DNA of 64,000 bases from Pseudomonadota bacterium (GTDB lineage Bacteria; Pseudomonadota; Gammaproteobacteria; Burkholderiales; Burkholderiaceae_C), in contig JAKBBP010000005.1 in assembly GCA_021808445.1 (NCBI GenBank), positions 1 to 64,000 on the forward strand. The letters run 5' to 3'. A program made the position numbers and the translations under genes. Below the pieces are notes generated by a model that worked only from the letters and a program-made list of their open reading frames with translations, searched no databases and had not been told where the DNA came from. Within the stretch, counting starts at the first letter, position 1. Each line of letters begins with the position of its first letter. This document shows, in pieces, positions 17,413 through 24,958 of the stretch.

Positions 17413-18834
17413 TCAGGCGCCGCCACCCACCACGGCGGGCGCCCTGCGCATGCGCTCGCGCACCAGGTAGGCCAACCACACCGTCAGCACCCAGACCGGG
17501 ATGGCCAGCACCGTGGCGCGGGTCTGCGGGGCGACCAGCAGCACGGCGGCCACCAGGCCGAGAAAGGCCAGGCATGCATAGTTGCTCCAGGGGCTGAGCA
17601 GCGCCGGGAAGCCGGTGCGCACGCCTGCCTCGCGCATGGCGCGACGAAAATGCAGGTGGGTGAACACGATCACCCCCCACAGCAACAGCAGCGACGCGGT
17701 CACCAGGGACATCAGCACCTCGATCACGCTACGGGGGATCAGGTAGTTCAGGAGCACGCAGGCCGCGGTGGCCACGCAGACCATGCCCAGGGCTCGCACC
17801 GGCACACCGCGCCGGTCCGCGACGCCGAACAAGGCGGGCGCATTGCCCTGGCGCGCCATGCCGTAGAGCAGGCGACTGGTGGAATAGACGATGCCGTTGT
17901 AGACCGACAGCGCGGCGCTGAGGATCACCAGGTTCAGCAGATTGGCGGCGAGCTGGTCGCCGAGGACGGAGAAGATCAGCGCGAAGGGACTGCTGCTGTA
18001 GGTGCCGCCTCCCGCCTGCAACTTGCGCAGCAGCCCCTGCCACGGGTACAGCGACAGCAGCACCAGACTGGAAGCCACGTAGAACAGCAGCACGCGAACG
18101 ACGATCTGGTTGATGGCCCTCGGGATCACCCTGGAGGGGTCACGGGTCTCGGCGGCGGCGAAGCCGATCATCTCGATGCCGCCGAAGGCGAAGGCGACCA
18201 GGCCGAGGGACATGACCATTCCCGACACCCCATGCGGCAGGAAGCCCCCCCGCGACCACAGGTTGGACAGCCCCACGCCGGGGCCGCCCTGGTGCGCCAC
18301 CAGCAGCCAGATGCCGAAGCCGATCATGGACAGCACCGCAACGACCTTGACCATGGCGAACCAGAACTCCGACTCGCCATAGGCGCGCACGCTGGCCAGG
18401 TTCAGGCCCGTGATCGCCAGCAGACCCAGCGCCGCGGTCAGCCAGCCCGGGACCGCGGGCCACCAGAACTGCACGAACTTGCCCGCCGCGCTGAGCTCGA
18501 CCATTCCGACCAGCACATACAGCACCACGGTGTTCCAGCCGGAGAAATAGCCGGCGAAACGGCCCCAGTAGCGGTCGGCAAAATAGCTGAAGGAGCTGGA
18601 AACCGGTGTCTCGACCAGCATTTCACCCAGGAATCGCATGATCAGGAACACCATGCCCCCCGCGAAGGCATAGGCCAGCAGCATGGACGGCCCGGCCCGT
18701 TCCAGCACCCCGGCCGAGCCCAGGAACAGGCCGGTGCCGATGGCGCCTCCGAGGGCGATGAGCTGGATGTGGCGGTTGTGCAGGCGCTGCTGCAGGCTGT
18801 GAATTCCGGTGGGTTCCATGCCGGTGGGTTCCAT
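17413..18834 (-). CDS. APC-family amino-acid permease (AroP/PheP/ProY group)
   Basis: A 473-residue transporter with about twelve hydrophobic helices. The N-terminal RHIQLIALGGAIGTGLFLGSAGVLERAGPSMLLAY is the amino-acid transporter signature, and VAFAFGGIEMIGFAAAETRDPSRVIPRAIN is the conserved helix-6 region. Substrates in this group are aromatic amino acids, proline, histidine or GABA. Proximity to hppD suggests an aromatic amino acid, but this is inference only. The start is ambiguous: ATG 18834 and ATG 18819 lie in a tandem 15-base duplication (coding MEPTG twice); ATG 18858 is also open. 18834 is taken because GAGG lies about nine bases upstream. Confidence 0.9.
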   Translation of the reverse strand: MEPTGMEPTGIHSLQQRLHNRHIQLIALGGAIGTGLFLGSAGVLERAGPSMLLAYAFAGGMVFLIMRFLGEMLVETPVSSSFSYFADRYWGRFAGYFSGWNTVVLYVLVGMVELSAAGKFVQFWWPAVPGWLTAALGLLAITGLNLASVRAYGESEFWFAMVKVVAVLSMIGFGIWLLVAHQGGPGVGLSNLWSRGGFLPHGVSGMVMSLGLVAFAFGGIEMIGFAAAETRDPSRVIPRAINQIVVRVLLFYVASSLVLLSLYPWQGLLRKLQAGGGTYSSSPFALIFSVLGDQLAANLLNLVILSAALSVYNGIVYSTSRLLYGMARQGNAPALFGVADRRGVPVRALGMVCVATAACVLLNYLIPRSVIEVLMSLVTASLLLLWGVIVFTHLHFRRAMREAGVRTGFPALLSPWSNYACLAFLGLVAAVLLVAPQTRATVLAIPVWVLTVWLAYLVRERMRRAPAVVGGGA

Positions 18835-18977
18835 GGCGAGGCCTCGCGGCCGGGCCACCCCGGCACTGGCAGTCCATTATGGGTGCCGAGCAAGCCACCG
18901 ACATGTGCAGCCGTGAATGCCCTGAATATCCCCAATACCAGCGCACAGCGCGTGGTCAGTCGGCCGTGCGCGCGGGC

Positions 18978-19793
18978 TCAGTCTCCGAGCAGTTCTCGCA
19001 GGCGTTGCAGGTCCTGCGGCGTGGCCGGGTTGTAGATCACCAGGCTGAGATCGGTTCTTCCGTCCACCGCGAAGGCCGAGTACTCGAAGGAGAAGTTTCC
19101 CAGCACCGGGTGGCGGATGTGCTTGATGGCCTCGTGGCGCGATGGCGGCAGCTCCTGCTCGTCCCACAGGGCGCGAAACTCGGGACTGAGCCGGCAGAGC
19201 TCGTCCACCAGCGGCTGCACCGCCGCCGCCGCGCCCGCGCGCGCGGCTTCCACGCGGAAACTGCCCACCACCGCGCGCGCCACGCTGTCCCAGTCGTACT
19301 GGGCAGCGCGGGCACGTGGGTCGAGGAACAGGTGGCGCAACACGTTGCGCTGTTGCGGCTCCAGGGCCGCGTAGTCCATCAGCACCCGCGTCGCTCCGCG
19401 GTTCCACGCGATCACGTCCCAGGCGGCGGTACGGATCACCGCCGGGCAAGGATCCAGCCTGTCCAGCAGGCGCTGCAGGCGCGGCGTGACGCCGTCGCTG
19501 CCCTGGTAGCGCGCCTGAGGCGGACGCCCCAACCCGAGCAGGAACAGGTGCTCGCGCTCGATCTCGGTGAGCATCAGGGCGTGCGCGATGCGGTCGAGCA
19601 CGGCGGCCGAGGGCGCTCCGCCCCGCCCCTGCTCCAGCCAGGTGTACCAGGTGGGGCTGATGTTGGCGCGCTGCGCCACCTCCTCGCGCCGCAGCCCGGG
19701 CGTGCGCCGCCGCTCGGAGGAGTAGCCCAGCGCGGCGGGATCCAGGCGCATGCGCCGGTCGCGCAGATAGTCACCCAGGTGGCTGCTAGTCAT
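18978..19793 (-). CDS. XRE-family regulator with MmyB-like ligand domain
   Basis: A 271-residue regulator. The N-terminal HTH_31-type helix-turn-helix reads GDYLRDRRMRLDPAALG, then RTPGLRREEVAQRANISPTWYTWLEQGR, the typical start of this class. The C-terminal MmyB-like PAS-related domain includes PCPAVIRTAAWDVIAWNRGA and the ending HPVLGNFSFEYSAFAVDGRTDLSLVIYNP. Relatives usually repress an adjacent oxidoreductase gene and respond to a small ligand. It diverges from an SDR-like reductase 77 bases away, fitting that pattern. A palindrome over its own start codon suggests self-control. Confidence 0.9.
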   Translation of the reverse strand: MTSSHLGDYLRDRRMRLDPAALGYSSERRRTPGLRREEVAQRANISPTWYTWLEQGRGGAPSAAVLDRIAHALMLTEIEREHLFLLGLGRPPQARYQGSDGVTPRLQRLLDRLDPCPAVIRTAAWDVIAWNRGATRVLMDYAALEPQQRNVLRHLFLDPRARAAQYDWDSVARAVVGSFRVEAARAGAAAAVQPLVDELCRLSPEFRALWDEQELPPSRHEAIKHIRHPVLGNFSFEYSAFAVDGRTDLSLVIYNPATPQDLQRLRELLGD

Positions 19794-19801
19794 TTTACTA
19801 G
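19786..19801. promoter_or_regulatory. Candidate operator of the XRE regulator
   Basis: CTAGT-CATTTT-ACTAG has five-base inverted arms and covers the start codon of the XRE gene. It lies 70 bases before the divergent reductase start. Binding here would block both initiation of the regulator and possibly the divergent promoter. The arms are short, so chance cannot be excluded. Confidence 0.4.
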
Positions 19802-19870
19802 GATAAGCTCACTACTTTACCATCATAATTCGCGCTTCCAGAATCTGCCCATAACCTTTCTGGAGCAAGC

Positions 19871-20767
19871 ATGATGCGAGTTTTCGTGACGGGCGCGACC
19901 GGCTGGGTGGGCGCGGCGGTGGTGCGCGAACTGATCGCCGCCGGACACCAGGTGCTGGGCCTGTGCCGCAACCCGGCCAAGGCGGCGGAACTCGCCGGGG
20001 CCGGCGCCGAGGTGGTCGAGGGCTCCCTGCAGGACCTGCAGGGCCTGCGACGTGCGGCGCAATCCGCCGATGGCGTGATCCACCTGGCCTTCGACCACGA
20101 CTTTTCCCGCTTCGCGCAGAACGGCGCCGACGAGGCCGTGGCCATCGAGGCGCTGGGCGCCAGCCTCGAAGGCAGCGCGCGCCCTCTGGTGGTGGCCTCC
20201 GGCGTGGCCCTGCTGGCGCCCGGCACCGTGTCCACCGAGCGCAGCCCCGCGCGCCCGGAACAGCATGCCCTGCCCCGCAATCCCGAGGCGGCGCTGGCAC
20301 GGCTGCGCGCGCGCGGCGTGCGCGGCACCGCGGTGCGACTGGCGCCTACCGTGCACGGCCACGGGGACCACGGCTTCGTGCCGCGCATCATCGCGCTGGC
20401 CCGGGAAAAGGGCGTGTCGCCCTACCTCGGCGATGGAACCAACCGCTGGCCGGCGGTGCACCGACTGGACGCGGCGCGCCTGTTCCGCCTGGCCCTCGAG
20501 CAGGGCGCGGAGACCGGGCCCTTTCATGCGGTGGCCGAAGAAGGCGTGCCGTTCCGGCGCATCGCGCAATGCATCGGCGAGCGCCTGGGAGTTCCCTCGC
20601 GATCCATCGCAGCGGAACAGGCGGCGGATCATTTTGGCTGGCTGGCCCAGTTCGTCGGACTCGACGCCCCCTCGTCCAGCGAGCACACCCGCGCCGTGCT
20701 GGGCTGGAAGCCCACGCAGCCAGGACTGCTCGCCGACCTCGATCACCCCGCGTACTTCACCCCCTGA
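19871..20767 (+). CDS. NAD(P)-dependent atypical SDR / epimerase-like reductase
   Basis: A 298-residue extended/atypical short-chain dehydrogenase. The N-terminal MMRVFVTGATGWVGAAVVRELIAAGHQVLGLCR is the dinucleotide-binding motif; DGVIHLAF is the usual beta-4 segment. The catalytic YxxxK is not seen: the region after VVASGVALLAPGT continues with HALPRNPEAALARLRARG, so the Tyr appears replaced, as in SDR_a4-type proteins. Late residues GDGTNRWPAVHRLDAARLFRLALE resemble YbjS/NAD-epimerase substrate regions. Substrate unknown. It is probably the target of the divergent XRE regulator. Confidence 0.85.
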   Translation: MMRVFVTGATGWVGAAVVRELIAAGHQVLGLCRNPAKAAELAGAGAEVVEGSLQDLQGLRRAAQSADGVIHLAFDHDFSRFAQNGADEAVAIEALGASLEGSARPLVVASGVALLAPGTVSTERSPARPEQHALPRNPEAALARLRARGVRGTAVRLAPTVHGHGDHGFVPRIIALAREKGVSPYLGDGTNRWPAVHRLDAARLFRLALEQGAETGPFHAVAEEGVPFRRIAQCIGERLGVPSRSIAAEQAADHFGWLAQFVGLDAPSSSEHTRAVLGWKPTQPGLLADLDHPAYFTP

Positions 20768-20798
20768 ACACCCTGCAACACGGGGCCGGCTGCCGCGC

Positions 20799-21236
20799 TC
20801 AGTACCCGTAGGCCATCAGCACGCCGAACAGCGGAAGCAACACCATCACGTGGGCCTGCCACATGAGCCAGCGCCGCTGCTCGACGATCTCGCCCAGCGG
20901 AGCCTGGCCGCGCGCGACCCAGCGCCTGCAGGCCCGGGTGGCGGGCAGGCCCATGAGCATCATGGCGGCGAACAGCGCCAGTTTGGCCCACAGCAAGGGA
21001 TTGTGCGCATACCAGGCCTCGCCCTTGACCCCCAGCGTCACCCGTGCGGCGCCGCTCAGCGCCACCGCGGCGAAGGCGCCCCAGCACCACAGATCCAGGC
21101 GCAGCAGGCGCCGCAGCAGCGCCGGGCGCTGCTCCAGGACCTCCGGTCGCAGCAGCGCGACGCGCGCGGTGAGAAACACGGCCAGGCCGAGCACGGCCGA
21201 GATGTGCAGATAGGCGAGCAGGCTTTCCAGAAGCAT
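20799..21236 (-). CDS. DUF2214 membrane protein at end of nar operon
   Basis: A 145-residue protein with four hydrophobic helices (LLAYLHISAVLGLAVFLTARVALL, LDLWCWGAFAAVALSGAAR, LLWAKLALFAAMMLMGLPATRACRRW, AHVMVLLPLFGVLMAYGY). The pattern of His in helix 1 and the Trp-containing central helices fits DUF2214, related to CopD/HtpX-like membrane families of unknown role. It starts 21 bases after the stop of the parvulin gene in the same direction, so it is probably the last gene of the nar transcript. A role in nitrate respiration is inference from position. Confidence 0.75.
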   Translation of the reverse strand: MLLESLLAYLHISAVLGLAVFLTARVALLRPEVLEQRPALLRRLLRLDLWCWGAFAAVALSGAARVTLGVKGEAWYAHNPLLWAKLALFAAMMLMGLPATRACRRWVARGQAPLGEIVEQRRWLMWQAHVMVLLPLFGVLMAYGY

Positions 21237-21257
21237 GGTGCGGGGAGCAAGACGGTT

Positions 21258-21914
21258 TCAGGCCGCGGCGGGCTGGTCCTCGAGCTGGCGCCGCAGGTCC
21301 TCAGCGTACAACGCCGTCGCGCGTACGAGGGACTGCTGGCGCAGGCGCCGGGCGACGCTCTGGTGCACTTGCTCGAATGCGGGCAGGTGCCCGGGGTCGA
21401 AACGGTGCAGCCGGACCACGTGCAGTCCGAAACGGGTGGCGACCAGCCGGGGCAGCAGACCGGCTCGCCCGTGCTGCGCCAGCGGAGCCCAGAACTCGGG
21501 CACGCACTGCTCGCGCGTCAGCTGGCCGAGCTGGCCGCCCAGCTGCGCCGAAGGGCAGTTGGATTCGGCCCGCGCAAGCTGCTCGAAGTCCGCCTCTGCG
21601 GCGAGCAGCGCGTTGAGCACGGTCTCGGCGTGACGGCGCAGGCCTTCGATGGGCGTGGTGTCGGTGACCGCGAACAGGATGTGGTCGGCTTCGACCAGCG
21701 CGCCCTGGCGCAATTCCTCGGCATGCGCCTCGTGGTAGCGCCGGCATTCCTGCTCGGAGGGCTCGGGAACGCGCAGGTCCTGTTCCAGCAGGGCCTCGAG
21801 CAGGGACTCGTCGCTCATCGAAGCATCGCCCACACCCAGGGACAGCGCGCGTTCGCGCAGGTGGCGCAGCAGGCGTTGCTGCATCGCCGCCTCGGGATGG
21901 GAAAGGGAAGACAT
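21258..21914 (-). CDS. NifM-like parvulin peptidyl-prolyl isomerase of nar operon
   Basis: A 218-residue cytoplasmic protein without signal peptide. A helical N-terminal part is followed by a parvulin domain: EADHILFAVTD, FEQLARAESNCPSAQLGGQLGQLTREQCVPEFW, then RLVATRFGLHVVRLHRF. Such NifM-like isomerases accompany narGHJI in several beta- and gammaproteobacteria and are thought to help mature the reductase; direct proof is limited. ATG 21914 has AAGGAG nine bases upstream and lies 17 bases after the narI stop. Confidence 0.88.
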   Translation of the reverse strand: MSSLSHPEAAMQQRLLRHLRERALSLGVGDASMSDESLLEALLEQDLRVPEPSEQECRRYHEAHAEELRQGALVEADHILFAVTDTTPIEGLRRHAETVLNALLAAEADFEQLARAESNCPSAQLGGQLGQLTREQCVPEFWAPLAQHGRAGLLPRLVATRFGLHVVRLHRFDPGHLPAFEQVHQSVARRLRQQSLVRATALYAEDLRRQLEDQPAAA

Positions 21915-21931
21915 GGCTTGGACTCCTTGGT

Positions 21932-22612
21932 TCAGCGGCGCGCGCGCACCAGTTGCCAGGGGCGCGCCAGGTAGGCCACCGAGGCGATGCCGCTCCAGAT
22001 GTGCACCAGGCGGGTGAAGGGAAACAGCAGGAACAGGGTCAGGCCGAACACGATATGCACCTTGAACACCGGCGAGGCGCTGGCGATGTAGGCGGCGGCG
22101 CTTCCCCCCTGGAAGGTGACCACGCCCTTGGCCCAGGACATGAGCAGCAGCATCTCGGCGCCGTCCAGGTGATGCGCCGACACGGCGATGGTGCTCAGAC
22201 CCAGCAGCAGCGTGGCCAGCAGCCACAGCAGCGTGACCCAATCCATCGGGCGGGTCGTTGCCTTCAGGCGTGCGTCGCCCAGACGCCGCGCGATGAGCAG
22301 CAGCAGGCCGGCCAGGATGAGCAGGCCCAGCGTGCCACCGGTGCCCATGGCCATGAGCTGCTTGTCCCGGGGCGTCAGGCCCAGCGCCTCGAACACCGCC
22401 AGCGGGGTCAGAAGGCCCACCAGGTGGCCGAAGAACAGGCCGATGATGCCGACGTGGAACAGGTTGGACCCCCAGCGCAGGGTGCCGGTTCGCAACAGTT
22501 GGCTGGACTCGCTGCGCCAAAGGTATTGCTCACGATCGAAGCGCACCAGGCTGCCGAGCAGGAACACCGTGCCGGCGATGTAGGGATAGACCCCGAAGAA
22601 GAACAGGTTCAT
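21932..22612 (-). CDS. narI: Respiratory nitrate reductase, gamma subunit (cytochrome b)
   Basis: A 226-residue membrane cytochrome that takes electrons from quinol and passes them through two b hemes to NarH. The four histidine ligands are visible as two pairs: NLFHVGIIGLFFGHLVG and VFKVHIVFGLTLFLLFPFTRLVHIWS. Five hydrophobic helices start from MNLFFFGVYPYIAGTVFLLGSLVRFDREQYLWRSESSQLL. ATG 22612 has GAGG just upstream, and the narJ stop lies four bases before it. Length is the family norm. Confidence 0.96.
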   Translation of the reverse strand: MNLFFFGVYPYIAGTVFLLGSLVRFDREQYLWRSESSQLLRTGTLRWGSNLFHVGIIGLFFGHLVGLLTPLAVFEALGLTPRDKQLMAMGTGGTLGLLILAGLLLLIARRLGDARLKATTRPMDWVTLLWLLATLLLGLSTIAVSAHHLDGAEMLLLMSWAKGVVTFQGGSAAAYIASASPVFKVHIVFGLTLFLLFPFTRLVHIWSGIASVAYLARPWQLVRARR

Positions 22613-22616
22613 GGCC

Positions 22617-23432
22617 TCATGCTCCGGATGCGCGTGCCTGGCCGGCACGCGGATTGCGCGGATGGAATTGCACGGACTGCACCGCGCCCGCGCCTGCCTG
22701 GGGGCTGCAGGCACCGAGGAAACTCACCGGCTCCTCGGCCCAGGCGGCGTCCAGCGCGGCGGGGCTCCAGTCGGCGCCCTGCCCCTGGCCCGTCGCATCG
22801 CGCGGACCGGGGGTGGGCGAGCGCGCTGCCGCCGCCTGCGCGGCCTCGGCCGCGCGACGCGCGCTGGCGCGCCAGTCGCGCTGACCGGCCAGCGCGCACA
22901 GCGCGGCCGCCGCGGCCAGCCAGGGGGAATCGCGGCGCTCCAGCGCCGCGGTCAGGTTGACCAGCAGGGGCGCGATCTCCGCCAGGCCATCCAGCGCGGC
23001 CTGCGGCTCGAGCATGGAACAGTACTCGAGGTACACGGGAAGATAGTCGGGAAGCTCCCGGCTGCTGAGCTCCAGCCCGACCTCGCGGTACTGCTGCAGC
23101 AGGTCGACCATGGCCTGTCCGCGCTCGCGCGCGTCGCCGTGCACATGCTCGAACAGGTTCAGCGAGGTGCTGCGGCCGCGGTCGAACACGTCGACGTATT
23201 CGGCCTGCAACTCCAGCAGATCCGCATCACGCAGGTGCTGCAGCAGCACCGCCGTGCCGCCTGAAGCCGGATGCCCCGTGCCGTCGCAGCTCGGGCGGGG
23301 GTCGACCCGCGGCGCCCCGAGACCCTCCAGCTCGGCGGCGATCTCGTCGGCGTGCGCCTGCAGGGTTTCGCCGGGATAGTCGAACAGCAGCGCGAAGGCG
23401 CGCAACCGGCGCTGCAAGGTGGTGGCGTCCAT
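22617..23432 (-). CDS. narJ: Nitrate reductase molybdenum-cofactor assembly chaperone
   Basis: NarJ binds the NarG N terminus and holds the apoenzyme until Mo-bisMGD is inserted; it is not part of the final enzyme. The conserved core is FALLFDYPGETL, EYVDVFDRGRSTSLNLFEHVHGDARERGQAMVDLLQQYREVGLELSSRELPDYLPVYLEYCS. At 271 residues it is longer than E. coli NarJ; the last ~70 residues are Ala/Gly/Pro-rich and unconserved. Its ATG shares one base with the narH stop (TGATG), so translation is coupled. Confidence 0.94.
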   Translation of the reverse strand: MDATTLQRRLRAFALLFDYPGETLQAHADEIAAELEGLGAPRVDPRPSCDGTGHPASGGTAVLLQHLRDADLLELQAEYVDVFDRGRSTSLNLFEHVHGDARERGQAMVDLLQQYREVGLELSSRELPDYLPVYLEYCSMLEPQAALDGLAEIAPLLVNLTAALERRDSPWLAAAAALCALAGQRDWRASARRAAEAAQAAAARSPTPGPRDATGQGQGADWSPAALDAAWAEEPVSFLGACSPQAGAGAVQSVQFHPRNPRAGQARASGA

Positions 23433-24958
23433 CAGCGTTGCTCCTGAATGGAAATGGTGCGCCGTTTGCGGGCGCTGAACAGCGAAGGCGCACTCTGCCC
23501 GTCGGAGCAGCCGTTGCCGAAGCTGAAGCCGCAGGAGCCCTTGAGATCGAAGGCGTTCTCGGCGTATTCGCGGTGGGTGGTGGGAATGACGAAGCGATCC
23601 TCGTAGTTGGCGATGGCCAGGATGCGATACATGTCCTCCACGACCTCGACCGGCATGTCCACCTGGGCCAGCGCGGCCAGGTCGGGGCGACCGTCGAGTT
23701 GCTTGCCCCGCATGTACGAACGCATGGCCAGCATGCGCTCGAGGGCTCGGCGTACCGGCTCGATGTCCCCCGCGGTCAGCAGGTTGGCCAGGTACTGCAG
23801 GGGAATGCGCAGTTGCCCGACGTCAGGCAGGGCTCCCTGGCTGCCCACCATCCCGGATTGCAGCGCGCTCTGGATGGGCGAGAGCGGCGGCACGTACCAG
23901 ACCATGGGCAGGGTGCGGTATTCGGGGTGCAGGGGCAGCGCGATCCTCCACTGCATGGCCATCTTGTACACGGGGGAGCGTCGCGCGGCCTCCAGCCAGG
24001 CCTCGGGCACGCCGTCGCGTCGTGCCTGCTCGATCACCGCGGGATCGTGCGGGTCGAGGAACACTCCGAGCTGGGCCTCGTACAGGTCCTGCTCGCGCGG
24101 CGTGGCGGCCGCCTGTTCGATGCGGTCGGCGTCGTACAGCAGCACGCCGAGGTAGCGAATGCGGCCGACACAGGTCTCCGAGCACACCGTGGGCTGCCCG
24201 GCCTCGATGCGCGGATAGCAGAAGATGCACTTCTCGGACTTGCCGCTCTCCCAGTTGTAGTAGATCTTCTTGTAGGGGCAGCCGGACACGCACATGCGCC
24301 AGCCGCGGCACTTGTCCTGGTCGATCAGCACGATGCCGTCCTCCTCGCGCTTGTAGATCGCGCCCGAGGGGCAGGAAGCGACGCAGGCCGGGTTCAGGCA
24401 GTGTTCGCACAACCTGGGCAGGTACATCATGAAGGTCTTCTCGAACTCGGCGTAGATCTCCTTCTGCATGCCCTCGAAATTGGCATCGCGGCTTCGCTTG
24501 GCGAACTCGCCGCCCAGGATCTCCTCCCAGTTGGGGCCCCATTCGATCTTTTCCATGCGCTGTCCGCTGACCAGGCTGCGCGGCCGCGCGGTGGGGGCCG
24601 CGGACAGCTCGGGAGCCTTGTGCAGGTGTTCGTAGTCGAAGGTGAAGGGCTCGTAGTAGTCGTCGATCTGCGGCAGCCTGGGGTTGGCGAAGATCTTCAG
24701 CAGGATGGACAGGCGCGAACCCTGGCGCGGCTGCAGCGCGCCCTGCGGCGTGCGCACCCAGCCGCCCTTCCACTTGTCCTGGTTCTCCCACTCCACCGGG
24801 TAACCCACCCCGGGCTTGCTCTCGACGTTGTTGAACCAGGCGTACTCCACGCCGGGGCGCGAGGTCCACACCTGCTTGCAGGTGACGGAGCAGGTGTGGC
24901 AACCGATGCACTTGTCCAGGTTGAGCACCATGCCGATCTGCGCGCGTACTTTCATCAT
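23432..24958 (-). CDS. narH: Respiratory nitrate reductase, beta subunit (Fe-S)
   Basis: A 508-residue electron-transfer subunit with four Fe-S clusters. Cys motifs: CIGCHTCSVTCKQVW, CEHCLNPACVASCP, CRGWRMCVSGCP, and CIFCYPRIEAGQPTVCSETC. The Trp in CRGWRMC replaces a Cys, which gives the expected 3Fe-4S cluster. The start is either of two adjacent ATGs (24958 or 24955); the second reads MKVRAQIGMVLNLDKCIGCH and is better spaced from AAGGAG. The first overlaps the narG stop as ATGA, so the two subunits are translationally coupled. Confidence 0.97.
   Translation of the reverse strand: MMKVRAQIGMVLNLDKCIGCHTCSVTCKQVWTSRPGVEYAWFNNVESKPGVGYPVEWENQDKWKGGWVRTPQGALQPRQGSRLSILLKIFANPRLPQIDDYYEPFTFDYEHLHKAPELSAAPTARPRSLVSGQRMEKIEWGPNWEEILGGEFAKRSRDANFEGMQKEIYAEFEKTFMMYLPRLCEHCLNPACVASCPSGAIYKREEDGIVLIDQDKCRGWRMCVSGCPYKKIYYNWESGKSEKCIFCYPRIEAGQPTVCSETCVGRIRYLGVLLYDADRIEQAAATPREQDLYEAQLGVFLDPHDPAVIEQARRDGVPEAWLEAARRSPVYKMAMQWRIALPLHPEYRTLPMVWYVPPLSPIQSALQSGMVGSQGALPDVGQLRIPLQYLANLLTAGDIEPVRRALERMLAMRSYMRGKQLDGRPDLAALAQVDMPVEVVEDMYRILAIANYEDRFVIPTTHREYAENAFDLKGSCGFSFGNGCSDGQSAPSLFSARKRRTISIQEQR

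Noticed and set aside
19871-20767. Full classical SDR assignment for the reductase divergent from the XRE regulator
   Set aside because: The cofactor motif is present, but the YxxxK catalytic pair is not visible, so only an atypical SDR/epimerase-like call is made.
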